Positions 27,581-37,090 of a stretch of 60,574 nucleotides of DNA are shown here, piece after piece (the first letter of the stretch is position 1; every line of letters begins with the position of its first letter). The stretch comes from an uncultured Thomasclavelia sp. Lineage in GTDB: Bacteria > Bacillota_I > Bacilli_A > Erysipelotrichales > Coprobacillaceae. The stretch covers positions 1 to 60,574 of the forward strand of contig NZ_CALUXO010000044.1 of assembly GCF_944324745.1 (NCBI RefSeq). The letters are read 5' to 3'. Both the position numbers and the translations under genes were made by a program. The notes under the pieces were generated by a model. The model saw only the letters and a program-made list of their open reading frames with translations. It ran no database searches and was not told where the DNA came from.

Positions 27581-28745
27581 TATAATTACGATTGTAAAAA
27601 AAGAATTCAAAGATATTTTAAGGGATCGGAAGACTTTATTAATGACTTTTGTTATTCCAATTGTCATTATGCCACTGTTATTTACTTTTATTTTTTCATC
27701 AGTAGCTGATATGGCCGCTCCTAGTGAAGATAATCGATATCAAATCGTTCTAGAAACCAATGATGAGCAAATTAAAGCATTATTTGAACAATCTGGAATT
27801 TATGAACTGGTTACTAATAATGATCCTGTCAATGCCGCTTATGATGGTGAGATTACTGCATATATCGTTGCTAATGATATCCAAGAATCATTATTAGAAA
27901 ATCAGATTCCAACGATTGATTTATATTATGATACCACTTCACAACGAGCTTTGACAGCTATCAGCACTGTTCAAACTATTTTTAATAGCTATCAAAATAC
28001 CTATTTAGCTAGCTATTTAGAAGCAAATAATTTATCAAGTAACATCTTACAGCCTTTTAATTATCAGGAACACGCTAAAGATAGTGAAAGTGATGGATTA
28101 TCAATGATGATGTTAGGTATGTTGATTCCAATGATGTTAATTGGATATGCTGGCTCTGGCATCACTCCTATTGCAACTGATTTAGGAGCCGGAGAAAAAG
28201 AACGGGGAACTTTAGAACCATTACTTTCTACTGGAGTATCTAGAAGCTCAATTATCATTGCCAAACTCATTGTTACAGCTACTTTTGGCACAATTACATC
28301 GATCTTTTCAGGAATTGGATTGCTATTAGCCATTAAATTTGGTCTTGGTGATGCCATGCCAATAACCATTAATTTATCAATCCAAAGTATGCTATTAATC
28401 TTAGTTTTAGCAATTTTGTATGTATTATTTATTTCGGCCATTATGCTATTAGTTTCTACTTATGCCAGATCGCTTAAAGAAGCTAATACATACTTGACTC
28501 CAGTTACTTTGATACCAGTTTTATTATCGGTTATTACTATGTACATGGAACCAAGCACTGTTGCTACTTCAATGATGAATATTCCAATTTTAAATGTTGT
28601 CATTGTAATTAAAGAAATAATTTTCAATCAATTAAATTATACTCACTTCTACATTACGTTAGCCTGGTCAATAGCTTATGTAATTATTGCTTTATTTTTA
28701 GCTAAATTAATGTATGAAAAAGAAGAAGTAGTCTTTAGAGCCTAA
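27570..28745 (+). CDS. ABC-2 type permease (NatB-like)
   Basis: A 391-residue permease. The N-terminal helix (TLLMTFVIPIVIMPLLFTFI, about 27-46) is followed by a ~130-residue extracytoplasmic loop, then five helices (about 175-390) with the signature GAGEKERGTLEPLLSTGVSR (about 215-234). This loop-plus-signature layout is that of NatB/CcmB-like ABC-2 permeases. Start 27570/27573 is chosen because GGGGG lies 6-9 bases upstream; it overlaps the ATPase gene. It forms the exporter with the preceding ATPase. Confidence 0.92.
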   Translation: MMNNIITIVKKEFKDILRDRKTLLMTFVIPIVIMPLLFTFIFSSVADMAAPSEDNRYQIVLETNDEQIKALFEQSGIYELVTNNDPVNAAYDGEITAYIVANDIQESLLENQIPTIDLYYDTTSQRALTAISTVQTIFNSYQNTYLASYLEANNLSSNILQPFNYQEHAKDSESDGLSMMMLGMLIPMMLIGYAGSGITPIATDLGAGEKERGTLEPLLSTGVSRSSIIIAKLIVTATFGTITSIFSGIGLLLAIKFGLGDAMPITINLSIQSMLLILVLAILYVLFISAIMLLVSTYARSLKEANTYLTPVTLIPVLLSVITMYMEPSTVATSMMNIPILNVVIVIKEIIFNQLNYTHFYITLAWSIAYVIIALFLAKLMYEKEEVVFRA

Positions 28746-28769
28746 AAAAGCCACATTAGTGGCTTTTTT
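28744..28769. terminator. Bidirectional intrinsic terminator
   Basis: AAAAAAGCCAC pairs with GTGGCTTTTTT around ATTA, between the convergent NatB-like and CDF genes. It has A/T runs on both sides. Confidence 0.9.
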
Positions 28770-29934
28770 AAATATAACTATGTTCAATTTGCATAACGGT
28801 AAAACAGCTAGGATTAACAGCTTTAATTTTATCATTGATCATCTTACGTAATACTTTATGATCGATTTCATCAGTGACCGGCAATAAGACATCAAAAATC
28901 AAATTTGTATGCGTTGGTCCAGTAACTACCCGAAAATCATGAATACTATAATCAGGATTGATTTCTTTGACAATTTTAATTACCATCTCTTTTAATTCAT
29001 TAGTTAATTCATCATTACTATCGATTGGATCCATATGAATCGTTGTTAAGATTTGATATTTATCTAAAATAGCTCTTTCAATAACATCAATAGCATCATG
29101 AACTTCCATGATATCTTCATTGCAATCTACTTCAGCATGTAAAGTCATGAAACGGCGACCAGGACCATAATCATGCATCATTAGATCATGAATTCCTAAA
29201 ACTTCAGGATATGATAAAATATACTTTTCAATTTCTTTGATCAAAGCTTTATCTGGTGCTTTACCAAGCAGAGGATCAACAGTATCTTTAAATATTTCAA
29301 TTCCTGATTTTAATACGATAATAGAAACTAAAGCTCCAATAATACCATCAACAGGTAAATCAGTATAAATAGAAGCAATTAAAGCAACCAATGAAGCACC
29401 GGTACTTAAACAGTCATTTAAACTATCTTGGCTGGCTGCCTGTAATGTCGTTGAATTAATTTTAACAGCGACTACCCGATTAAAACGCGCCATATACAGT
29501 TTAATTAAAATAGAGACAACTAAAATAATTGCTGCTACATAAGTAAAGATTACTTTTTCAGGATTAAAGATTTTTACTATCGAATCTCTTAATGCCTGAA
29601 ATCCAACTAACAGGATTAAAAAAGCAATAATCAATCCAGCTACATATTCAATACGTCCATGACCATAAGGATGTTCAGCATCTGGATGACGATTAGCTAA
29701 CTTGAATCCAAATAACGAAGCTAAATTACTACCAACATCCGATAAATTGTTTAATCCATCGGCAATAATAGCAACACTATGAGTAATGCTACCCATTGTT
29801 AATTTAAACAAGACTAAAATAATATTACAAACAATTGAAAAGATGGAACAAAGAGTTCCATATTGTTCTCGAACATTATTATTTTGATAGTCCTGATAAT
29901 TTTTAATAAACTTTTTAGCTAATAAATTAACCAT
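28768..29934 (-). CDS. Cation diffusion facilitator family transporter
   Basis: A 388-residue CDF-type metal/proton antiporter. Six membrane helices occupy residues about 25-220. Metal-site residues are seen in HSVAIIADGLNNLSDVGSN (about 48-66) and QDSLNDCLSTGASLVALIAS (about 170-189). The motif HPDAEHPYGHGRIEYVAG lies about 82-99. The cytoplasmic domain (about 225-385) contains further His/Asp and is longer than usual, with a second ferredoxin-like part. It would export Zn, Mn, Fe or a similar divalent ion. It lies 1 bp after the RepA_N-like gene, in one operon. Confidence 0.92.
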   Translation of the reverse strand: MVNLLAKKFIKNYQDYQNNNVREQYGTLCSIFSIVCNIILVLFKLTMGSITHSVAIIADGLNNLSDVGSNLASLFGFKLANRHPDAEHPYGHGRIEYVAGLIIAFLILLVGFQALRDSIVKIFNPEKVIFTYVAAIILVVSILIKLYMARFNRVVAVKINSTTLQAASQDSLNDCLSTGASLVALIASIYTDLPVDGIIGALVSIIVLKSGIEIFKDTVDPLLGKAPDKALIKEIEKYILSYPEVLGIHDLMMHDYGPGRRFMTLHAEVDCNEDIMEVHDAIDVIERAILDKYQILTTIHMDPIDSNDELTNELKEMVIKIVKEINPDYSIHDFRVVTGPTHTNLIFDVLLPVTDEIDHKVLRKMINDKIKAVNPSCFTVMQIEHSYI

Positions 29935-29935
29935 C

Positions 29936-30283
29936 TTAATCTAAATTATAAACAAAAATATCCTGTTTATTAATTAAAATTAATTTAGCTTCATATAATT
30001 CTAATAAATATTTATCCATTTTAGCATTATCAACTTCTTTATTAGCTAATTTGGCTAAAGTATTAGCAATCATTGGATTATCACGCTTTAAAAAAGCTAG
30101 ATTATCATTGTTAAAATTAGGTTTATTCAATAAAGTATCCAAAATAGCTACATATGCTAATTTAGTTTCTAAACGAATATTAGCAAATTCACCACCGTTA
30201 AATAGTACTTTAGGCATATAATATTCATGTCCACTGATACTTTCTTTTAACGATTTTAAACTTCCTTTATCATATAATTCCAT
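29936..30283 (-). CDS. RepA_N-like small protein
   Basis: A 115-residue protein. The segment EYYMPKVLFNGGEFANIRLE, then TKLAYVAILDTLLNK (residues about 21-55), resembles the start of RepA_N plasmid replication initiators (YYqiPK.LF ... Y..LS...KllYa.LLdr). The rest is a short helical tail ending IFVYNLD, so only the winged-helix-like N-terminal domain could be present. It is located one base before a cation transporter gene, with no plasmid functions nearby. It may be a domesticated replication-initiator domain acting as a DNA-binding regulator. The assignment is tentative. Confidence 0.5.
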   Translation of the reverse strand: MELYDKGSLKSLKESISGHEYYMPKVLFNGGEFANIRLETKLAYVAILDTLLNKPNFNNDNLAFLKRDNPMIANTLAKLANKEVDNAKMDKYLLELYEAKLILINKQDIFVYNLD

Positions 30284-30400
30284 TAGAATTCCTCCTTGTA
30301 AAAACTATCTTATTTATTATACCACAAATAAAATAAAGATTAAGTTAAAATTATCGAAATCAACCAAAACGGTTTCAATGACCTGACCAAATATTAAAAA

Positions 30401-30432
30401 ACTAGTAGACAGATTTTATTCTATCTACTAGT
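30401..30432 (-). terminator. Terminator of the histidine operon
   Basis: ACTAGTAGACAGA pairs with TCTATCTACTAGT (one G-U on the RNA) around a 6-base loop. It is followed on the minus strand by TTTTTTAATATT. It lies 12 bp beyond the hisIE stop. Confidence 0.9.
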
Positions 30433-30443
30433 AATTACTTAAA

Positions 30444-31082
30444 TTAATACTGTCCCCTAGTATGAAATTCTTTTTTATTTCCATTAATTTTATGACGCTC
30501 TTTTAATTTATTTTCAATATCAGATAAACTAATACCTTGATTATTCATTAAAACAAAGACATGATAAAATAAGTCGCTGATTTCCCCAATTAGCTCTTGT
30601 TTATCATCATTTTTAGCAGCAATGATCGTTTCACTAGCTTCTTCACCAACTTTTTTACAGATCTTATCAACTCCTTGATCTAATAGATAATTTGTATAAG
30701 ATTTTTCAATTGGATGAACTTTTCGATCAGCTATCAATTTTTCTAAGCTATAAAAAATATTAGTATTATCATAAGGCATTACTTCATTGAAAAAACATGA
30801 ATATGCCCCCGTATGACAGGCAGCCCCAATTTGTTCAACAAGAATTAATAAAGTGTCATAATCACAGTCAAGATACATTCCTTTGATATTTTGGTAATGA
30901 CCTGATGTTTCTCCTTTATGCCATAACTGTTTTCGAGACCGAGAATAGAAACAAGTTTGTTTTGTTTCTAACATTTTTTGATAAGACTCTTCATTAACAT
31001 ATGCCAGCATCAAAACCTGATTAGTTTGATAATCTTGAACAATTGCTGGAATTAATTCCATTTTTTTAAAATCTGGTTGCAT
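30444..31082 (-). CDS. hisI: Bifunctional phosphoribosyl-AMP cyclohydrolase / phosphoribosyl-ATP pyrophosphatase
   Basis: A 212-residue HisIE fusion. HisI domain (about 1-115): [20 protein letters not shown] (about 43-62), the zinc ligands in LDCDYDTLL, and [12 protein letters not shown] (about 92-103). HisE domain (about 120-212): [20 protein letters not shown] then [13 protein letters not shown], the MazG-like metal site. It carries out steps 2 and 3 of histidine biosynthesis. It is last in the operon; its start overlaps the hisF stop by one base. Confidence 0.96.
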   Translation of the reverse strand: MQPDFKKMELIPAIVQDYQTNQVLMLAYVNEESYQKMLETKQTCFYSRSRKQLWHKGETSGHYQNIKGMYLDCDYDTLLILVEQIGAACHTGAYSCFFNEVMPYDNTNIFYSLEKLIADRKVHPIEKSYTNYLLDQGVDKICKKVGEEASETIIAAKNDDKQELIGEISDLFYHVFVLMNNQGISLSDIENKLKERHKINGNKKEFHTRGQY

Positions 31083-31846
31083 TACATTGCCCTCCTTACA
31101 TTAATTCCCTGTTTTCTTAATTCATTTCTAACATCTTCTACTGTTGCTTCACCAAAATGAAATAATGAAGCGACCAAAGCCGCATCACAATTGGTTTGTT
31201 TAAAAACATCGACAATATCTTGAATACTGCCACAGCCCCCACTGGCAATTACTGGAATATCGACGACATCACAAACAGCATTGATCATATCGATATCATA
31301 ACCGGCTTTAGTTCCATCAGCATCCATCGAAGTTAATAAAATTTCTCCGGCTCCTAATTGTCGGCATTTTTTTACCCATTCAATTAGATCAATCCCAGTA
31401 TTTTCACGGCCTCCTTTAACATAGACATCATAACCGCCATCAGCTCTCTTTTTTGCATCGATGGCCACCACGACACATTGCACTCCAAATTCATCGGCAG
31501 CTTCTTTAATCAAAGATGGATTAGCAATAGCCGCGGAATTAATCGAAACTTTATCAGCGCCACAAGCTAGAATCGTTCTAAAATCATCTAAAGTTCGAAT
31601 CCCACCACCGACAGCTAATGGAATTGATAATTCTTTGGCACCACGTTCGATTAAATCTTTAATAATATCTCTTTCTTCATAACTGGCAGTAATATCCAAA
31701 AATACTACTTCATCGGCACATTGTTGATCATAGCGTTTAGCTAATTCAATCGGATCTCCAACATCTTTTAACCCAACAAAGTTTATTCCCTTAACAACTT
31801 TACCATTTTTAATATCCAAACATGGAATTATCCGTTTTGTAAGCAT
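31082..31846 (-). CDS. hisF: Imidazole glycerol phosphate synthase, cyclase subunit
   Basis: A 254-residue TIM barrel. The N-terminus is [20 protein letters not shown] (residues 5-24) with the catalytic Asp11; the second catalytic Asp is in [16 protein letters not shown] (about 126-141). Phosphate-binding motifs are [12 protein letters not shown] and VIASGGCGS. It pairs with HisH to make imidazole glycerol phosphate and AICAR. It overlaps hisA by 19 bp. Confidence 0.97.
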   Translation of the reverse strand: MLTKRIIPCLDIKNGKVVKGINFVGLKDVGDPIELAKRYDQQCADEVVFLDITASYEERDIIKDLIERGAKELSIPLAVGGGIRTLDDFRTILACGADKVSINSAAIANPSLIKEAADEFGVQCVVVAIDAKKRADGGYDVYVKGGRENTGIDLIEWVKKCRQLGAGEILLTSMDADGTKAGYDIDMINAVCDVVDIPVIASGGCGSIQDIVDVFKQTNCDAALVASLFHFGEATVEDVRNELRKQGINVRRAM

Positions 31847-32553
31847 GAAATGACCTCCTTTAAATCAACCTTACCTTCATAGTAAGCTTTCCCGACAATA
31901 CAAGCATAATAATTTTTATTAGCTGCATCGATGATATTCTGTTGATTTTTGATGCCCCCAGAAACTACAAAATTGATTTTAGAAGTTTGCGCTATTTTTT
32001 CATACATTTCAAAATTAGGGCCTTGTAAAGTGCCATCTTTACTAATATCAGTCGCCACTATATATTTAATACCTAGATCCTCTAAATATTTAATAAATTC
32101 CAAATAAGGAACATTACTGGTTTCCAGCCAGCCTGATGTCGAAACAAAACCATCTTTGACATCGACTCCAACAACTATTTTTTCAGGACCATATTTATTT
32201 AACGCTGCTTTTAAAAATTCTGGATCATTAATTGCTGCAGTTCCTAAAATAACTCGATCAATTTTAACTTCATCTAAATATAAAGAAACTGTCGCCATTG
32301 TTCGAATACCGCCACCAAGTTCAATTTGCATCTTAGTATTTTCTTTGATCTTTTTTATCGTCTCTAAATTAACACATTTACCATCTTTCGCCCCATCTAA
32401 ATCAACTACATGTAATAACTTAGCTCCCATTGATTCAAATTGTTTTGCTAATAGCTCGGGCTGTTGACTATATACTGTTTTTTGCTGATAGTCACCTTTA
32501 TACAATCGAACTGCTTGACCATCTTTTAAATCGATTGCTGGAATAACTAACAT
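31828..32553 (-). CDS. hisA: ProFAR isomerase
   Basis: A 241-residue TIM barrel homologous to HisF. It isomerises the aminoaldose ProFAR to the ketose PRFAR. Catalytic Asp is in [20 protein letters not shown] (residues 3-22), the second Asp in [15 protein letters not shown] (about 165-179); phosphate loops are [12 protein letters not shown] and [10 protein letters not shown]. Its start overlaps hisH by 7 bp. Confidence 0.97.
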   Translation of the reverse strand: MLVIPAIDLKDGQAVRLYKGDYQQKTVYSQQPELLAKQFESMGAKLLHVVDLDGAKDGKCVNLETIKKIKENTKMQIELGGGIRTMATVSLYLDEVKIDRVILGTAAINDPEFLKAALNKYGPEKIVVGVDVKDGFVSTSGWLETSNVPYLEFIKYLEDLGIKYIVATDISKDGTLQGPNFEMYEKIAQTSKINFVVSGGIKNQQNIIDAANKNYYACIVGKAYYEGKVDLKEVISCLQNG

Positions 32554-33155
32554 TTGATCATCTCCTTAAAAGCTAATAATATTTGTTGTCCCACGGCCCC
32601 ACTTTTTTCAGGGTGGAACTGACAGCCAATCACGTTATCCTTAGCCGCAATAGCCGTAATGTTGGCTTTACCATAGTCAGTATAAGCAATCAGCTGTTTA
32701 TCAGGACATTTGGCCATATATGAATGAACAAAATAAACATCATCATTTTCATGAATATTTTTTAAAATTGGATGGTCGTGGTTGAAATGCAACTGATTCC
32801 AGCCCATATGGGGCACTTTTTCGTCAATATCCATGAACACAACTTCACCATCTAAAAAACCTAATCCAGCAGTTTCTTGAACTTCATAACCTTTTTGAAA
32901 TAAAATCTGCATTCCTAAACAAATACCTAAAATTGGGACTCCAGCTTCTTTTCTTGCAGTTAAAATGCCAATTAAATCATATTTTTTTAAATTATTCATC
33001 GCTACTGGAAAAGCTCCAACCCCTGGTAAAACAATCGCATCAGCCTGTTTAATAATTTCATGATCACGAGATACGATTGCCTCTAGTCCAATTCGTTTTA
33101 ACGCTGAAGTAACACTGCTTAAATTTCCGATATTATAATCAATGATTACTACCAT
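32547..33155 (-). CDS. hisH: Imidazole glycerol phosphate synthase, glutamine amidotransferase subunit
   Basis: A 202-residue class I amidotransferase. It has VIIDYNIGNLSSVTSALKRI at the start, nucleophile Cys in PILGICLGMQILF (about 75-87), and the His/Glu of the triad in IGCQFHPEKSG (about 175-185). It supplies ammonia to HisF. It lies 12 bp after hisB. Confidence 0.97.
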   Translation of the reverse strand: MVVIIDYNIGNLSSVTSALKRIGLEAIVSRDHEIIKQADAIVLPGVGAFPVAMNNLKKYDLIGILTARKEAGVPILGICLGMQILFQKGYEVQETAGLGFLDGEVVFMDIDEKVPHMGWNQLHFNHDHPILKNIHENDDVYFVHSYMAKCPDKQLIAYTDYGKANITAIAAKDNVIGCQFHPEKSGAVGQQILLAFKEMIKC

Positions 33156-33167
33156 TTAAATTCCTCC

Positions 33168-33755
33168 TTATAATACTCCTTTTGAAGAAACAATTTTATC
33201 AGGATTAGTTTCATCAATACTTACGGCCTCTTTTAAAGCTCGTCCTAGACTTTTAAAAATGGCCTCAACAATATGATGATTATTTAAACCATAATGTTGA
33301 TTTATATGTAATGTCATCATGGAATTAAAAGCAAAAGCTCTAAAAAATTCAACTGCCATTTCAGTTTCAAACGTCCCGATTCGTTCGCAGGTTAAATTAA
33401 CATTAAAAACTAGATAAGGACGATTAGACAAGTCTAAATTTGTAGAAACTAAAGTTTCATCCATCGGAATAGTAAAAGCCCCGTAACGTTTTATTCCTTT
33501 TTTATCACCTAAAGCTTCTTTTAAACAAGTACCTAAAACGATTCCTAAATCTTCAATTGTATGATGAGTATCAACATTTAAATCACCTTGACATTTTACT
33601 ACTAAATCAAAATTACTATGAAAAGCTAATAGCGTTAACATGTGATCTAAAAAACCAATCCCAGTATCAATTTCACTTTGACCATTTCCATCAAGATTTA
33701 GATCCACTAAAATCTTAGTTTCTAAAGTAGATCGTTCAATATGACTAGTTCTCAT
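33168..33755 (-). CDS. hisB: Imidazoleglycerol-phosphate dehydratase
   Basis: A 195-residue monofunctional dehydratase. The start at 33755 ([14 protein letters not shown]) is chosen because AGGAGG lies just upstream; longer in-frame starts reach into hisD. Metal-binding motifs are GIGFLDHMLTLLAFHS (about 37-52), DTHHTIEDLGIVLG (about 65-78), and NNHHIVEAIFKSLGRALKEA (about 163-182). The lack of a phosphatase half means that histidinol phosphatase must be a separate protein; the PHP gene at 3586 fits. It overlaps hisD by 11 bp. Confidence 0.97.
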   Translation of the reverse strand: MRTSHIERSTLETKILVDLNLDGNGQSEIDTGIGFLDHMLTLLAFHSNFDLVVKCQGDLNVDTHHTIEDLGIVLGTCLKEALGDKKGIKRYGAFTIPMDETLVSTNLDLSNRPYLVFNVNLTCERIGTFETEMAVEFFRAFAFNSMMTLHINQHYGLNNHHIVEAIFKSLGRALKEAVSIDETNPDKIVSSKGVL

Positions 33756-35055
33756 CTCCATCCTCCTCAAAGCGCACAGCAATCGAATTGGCATGTCCAT
33801 CTAATCCTTCACTTTTAGCAAAAGTCATGACATCATCCTTAAATTCAGCCAAAATATTTTTAGGATAATAACTATAAGATGAGTACTTAACAAAATCATA
33901 AACTCCTAAAGATGAATAAAACTTCGCCGTTCCTCCAGTTGGTAAAACATGGTTAGTTCCACTCATATAATCACCTAATGGTTCTGGTGAATATTCACCT
34001 AAAAAGATTGATCCGGCATTTTTGATTTTTGGAAGATAATTAATTGGATTATCAACTAATACTTCTAAATGCTCAGGTGCCAAGTAGTTAGAAACTTCAA
34101 AAGCCTGATCTAGATTATCAACAATAATCGCCCCACCATAATTAGTTAAAGAACTTTCAATAATTTCTTTTCGAGATAAATATCCCATTTGTCTAACTAA
34201 TTCTTTATTAACTTCTTCAACTAATTCTTGGCTGGTAGTTACCAACATCGCACTAGCTAATTTATCATGTTCAGCCTGAGAAATTAAATCAGCTGCAATA
34301 TATTTACTGTTAGCTTTTTTATCTGCAATAATTAAAACTTCACTTGGTCCCGCTACCATATCAATATCCACTAAACCATAACTAAACTTTTTAGCTGTGG
34401 CTACATAAATATTACCTGGTCCAACAATTTTATCTGCTTTTTTTATTGTTTTAGTACCATGGGCCATCACTGCTACCCCTTGAGCTCCACCAAACTTATA
34501 GATGGTATCAACACCGCTAATTTTAGCCGCAGCTATAATAACCGGATTAACTTTTCCATCGGCTTTTACTGGTGTAATAATTACTAAATCTTTAACACCA
34601 GCTAATTTTGCAGGAACGGCATTCATTAATACCGTTGAAGGATAGCTGGCAGTCCCACCAGGAACATAAAGAGCAACTCTTTCAATTGGACGAACCATCT
34701 GCCCCATAATAACCCCATTATCTTTAAATAACGACCATGATTTATCAATTTGATTTTTATGAAACTCGATGATTTGGTCTTTAGTTCGCTGTAAGATCCG
34801 TAAATAATCAGCATCTACTTCTTGTAAAGCTGCTTCTTTTTCAGCTTCACTAACGATTAAGTCACTTTCATCATTTATTTGATAACCATCAAATTTTAAA
34901 CAATATTCAAATAAAGCTTCATTACCGCGACTATTAATATCCTCAATGATTTTTAATACTGCTTCATTAACTTCTTTACTGACACTTTCCTTACGGTTAT
35001 CTAATTTAGCGGCAACATTTTCTAAATTACCCTTATAATCAATTATTTTTAACAT
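33745..35055 (-). CDS. hisD: Histidinol dehydrogenase
   Basis: A 436-residue enzyme that oxidises L-histidinol twice to L-histidine with NAD and a zinc ion. Visible motifs: [19 protein letters not shown] (about 124-142), [20 protein letters not shown] (about 207-226), the zinc/catalytic region [17 protein letters not shown] (about 252-268), [11 protein letters not shown] (about 325-335) and [11 protein letters not shown] (about 365-375). Length and order are those of a complete enzyme. It overlaps hisG by 7 bp. Confidence 0.97.
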   Translation of the reverse strand: MLKIIDYKGNLENVAAKLDNRKESVSKEVNEAVLKIIEDINSRGNEALFEYCLKFDGYQINDESDLIVSEAEKEAALQEVDADYLRILQRTKDQIIEFHKNQIDKSWSLFKDNGVIMGQMVRPIERVALYVPGGTASYPSTVLMNAVPAKLAGVKDLVIITPVKADGKVNPVIIAAAKISGVDTIYKFGGAQGVAVMAHGTKTIKKADKIVGPGNIYVATAKKFSYGLVDIDMVAGPSEVLIIADKKANSKYIAADLISQAEHDKLASAMLVTTSQELVEEVNKELVRQMGYLSRKEIIESSLTNYGGAIIVDNLDQAFEVSNYLAPEHLEVLVDNPINYLPKIKNAGSIFLGEYSPEPLGDYMSGTNHVLPTGGTAKFYSSLGVYDFVKYSSYSYYPKNILAEFKDDVMTFAKSEGLDGHANSIAVRFEEDGDEN

Positions 35056-35684
35056 TCTTTCTCCTCCGTAACTGCTTCTAATTTATTAATCAAATCAATT
35101 ATTTCATCTTTTTTAAACTTAAAGCTTACTTTATTAGCAATTAATCTAGTTGAAACATCACTAACTTTTTCAATTACTTCCAGACCATTAGCCCTTAAAG
35201 TTGATCCCGTTTCTACAATATCAACAATAGCATCACTAATTCCAACGATCGGACCTAATTCAACTGATCCCTCTAACTTAATAATTTCAACATCTTCTTG
35301 TTTACTTTCAAAATAACTTTTAGCAACCTTTGGATACTTGCTGGCAATTCTTTTACGACGAACAAACTTTTTATTTCGATATTCAGGATATGCGGCAACC
35401 GCAAAATAACACTTACCTATATTTAAATCTAATAATTCATAATAATCCTCAAAATCACTATCATCTAATGTATCTTTACCCACAAAACCAATATCAACGA
35501 TTCCATGTTCCAAAAACGTAACTACATCATTAGCTTTTCCGAAAATCATCTGAATCCCATCTTTAGTAGTAATCAATAATTCCCGGTCTTTATTAAAAAT
35601 TGGTTCCATGTCAAATCCAGCCTGATGGAGTAATTTACATACTTGTTTTTCTATTCGACCTTTAGTAATGGCAATTTTAATCAT
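35049..35684 (-). CDS. hisG: ATP phosphoribosyltransferase, short form
   Basis: A 211-residue short-form HisG, which needs HisZ for activity and feedback control. It has [20 protein letters not shown] (residues 4-23), [20 protein letters not shown] (about 53-72), and the PRPP-binding [20 protein letters not shown] (about 145-164). It lacks the C-terminal regulatory domain of long HisG. It catalyses the first committed step of the pathway. It overlaps hisZ by 8 bp. Confidence 0.97.
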   Translation of the reverse strand: MIKIAITKGRIEKQVCKLLHQAGFDMEPIFNKDRELLITTKDGIQMIFGKANDVVTFLEHGIVDIGFVGKDTLDDSDFEDYYELLDLNIGKCYFAVAAYPEYRNKKFVRRKRIASKYPKVAKSYFESKQEDVEIIKLEGSVELGPIVGISDAIVDIVETGSTLRANGLEVIEKVSDVSTRLIANKVSFKFKKDEIIDLINKLEAVTEEKEC

Positions 35685-36654
35685 TATTCTCGTCCTCCTT
35701 ATCTAATGCTTTTAAAATATGATTCATGTGATAACAAAAACCAATAGCACTGACATTTTTATTAAAACGAGGTAATAAATCATCATAGCGTCCTCCAGAA
35801 ATAATTGGCTGCGCGCTAGTATCACAATAACCTTTGATCATTAATCCCGTATAATATTTCATACTTGGCACCATGCCTAAATCAAAAATAATTTTATCTT
35901 TACTATCTAGGGTGTTATAGACTTCTTTTAAATTTTGCATTGCTTCAATTAAAATTGGATCACTGATATTTTCAATAGCCTCATTTAATAACCTTATATC
36001 ACCAAAAGCAACTGGAAGTTTTAATAATAGACTATTTAAACTATCACTAAAATTATTTTGAGCAACAAATCTTTTCATACCACTAATATTACGATATTTT
36101 AATATTTCCGTTAATTCTTCAGCTTTATCCTTTACCAGATAACAAATTCGGTTAAAAAACTGAGCTGAACCTATTTCAATTAAAATATTTTTTAATCCTA
36201 AATGTGGTAATGACTCTTGAATCATCATTAAACATTCCTGATCACCAGCTAAACCTGGTTTGTTGATCAATTCGACCCCACCTTGGAAAAACTCGCTGGA
36301 ACGACCTTTATGCATGATTTCCTTACGATAGACTTTACCAAAATAACAATAACGAGCTTCTTCATTATCGAAATTATTCGTCGAATAAAATCGCGCTAAT
36401 GGAATCGTAAAATCGCATCGCATAGCAACATTTTTTCCTTCATGATTAATGTATTGAAACATTTTTTCTTGATCAAAGCCACAATCAAGCTGCGTATATA
36501 AATCTACGTATTCAAACGATGGCATCAACACTTCCTGATAATTATTTTTTGAAAAAATGGTTCTCAAACTATTTTCAATTTCTCTTAACTTGGCGACATT
36601 TGTAATAATCGCATCGATACTTTCTTCAGGTATCAGATACTTAAATTTCTCCAT
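35677..36654 (-). CDS. hisZ: ATP phosphoribosyltransferase regulatory subunit
   Basis: A 325-residue HisRS-like paralogue without a tRNA-binding domain. Start 36654 is chosen for the GGGGG site upstream; a longer frame begins inside the attenuator. Class II synthetase-like motifs are present: [20 protein letters not shown] (motif 1 region), [14 protein letters not shown] (motif 2) and [15 protein letters not shown] (motif 3 region). It is the first structural gene of the operon, immediately after the leader terminator. Confidence 0.95.
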   Translation of the reverse strand: MEKFKYLIPEESIDAIITNVAKLREIENSLRTIFSKNNYQEVLMPSFEYVDLYTQLDCGFDQEKMFQYINHEGKNVAMRCDFTIPLARFYSTNNFDNEEARYCYFGKVYRKEIMHKGRSSEFFQGGVELINKPGLAGDQECLMMIQESLPHLGLKNILIEIGSAQFFNRICYLVKDKAEELTEILKYRNISGMKRFVAQNNFSDSLNSLLLKLPVAFGDIRLLNEAIENISDPILIEAMQNLKEVYNTLDSKDKIIFDLGMVPSMKYYTGLMIKGYCDTSAQPIISGGRYDDLLPRFNKNVSAIGFCYHMNHILKALDKEDENND

Positions 36655-36673
36655 TTTAGTTCCCCCTTTAGTT

Positions 36674-36760
36674 ATAAAAAAACGAGTCATTTACTAATGA
36701 CTCGTCTTACTTCAAATTGTCATTAGATACACCCAATTAATATAAATACTAACACAAAAT
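36674..36760 (-). promoter_or_regulatory. his operon attenuator: terminator and competing hairpins
   Basis: The terminator is ACGAGTCATT (36682-36691) paired with AATGACTCGT (36696-36705), followed on the minus strand by seven Ts. Upstream, CTAATGAC can pair perfectly with GTCATTAG inside the terminator arm (antiterminator). A further segment GATACAACCCA can pair with TGGGTGTATC, and GGGTTTTATCA can pair with TGATACAACCC next to the leader peptide. This is the classical four-segment arrangement of amino-acid-operon attenuators: stalling at His codons would favour read-through. Confidence 0.88.
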
Positions 36761-36786
36761 GGGTTGTATCATTTGATGATAAAACC

Positions 36787-36837
36787 CTAGGCTATCCAAT
36801 GATGGTGATGTAATTGTTTCATATTTAAACTTGTCAT
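36787..36837 (-). CDS. hisL: his operon leader peptide (four consecutive His codons)
   Basis: ATG at 36837, with AGAGGTGAT upstream, opens a 16-codon frame MTSLNMKQLHHHHWIA ending in TAG at 36787. Four successive CAT/CAC codons precede the segment that pairs as the pause hairpin. Ribosome stalling here when His-tRNA is short would control the terminator at 36674-36705. It is too short for ordinary gene finding. Confidence 0.9.
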   Translation of the reverse strand: MTSLNMKQLHHHHWIA

Positions 36838-37090
36838 AACTATCACCTCTTAATGTATACAATATATCATAGATAAGTTAAAATTAAAAGAAAAAATGAT
36901 AATATTTTCTTATTTAATTTTATTATCTAGTTATCTGTAACATGGGTTATTGCAATAATAATCGATAAATACGGTGGTTTTTAATTTATGTTAATAATTT
37001 TTTATATTTATAATATGTTTTTCTTAAAAGATTTATTTATTATCAAATTAAGAGTATTATATTGAATATAAATAAAGGAGGACAATTTAA

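Noticed and set aside
28064-28441. Minus-strand 125-codon frame inside the ABC permease
   Set aside because: It lies entirely within a well-supported gene, has no ribosome binding site and unusual composition.
31461-32467. Plus-strand frames within hisF and hisA
   Set aside because: They are shadows of strong his genes with no start signals.
36787-36837. HHHH run as a vector-derived His tag
   Set aside because: It is inside a natural attenuator with matching hairpins, not at a protein terminus of a cloned gene.
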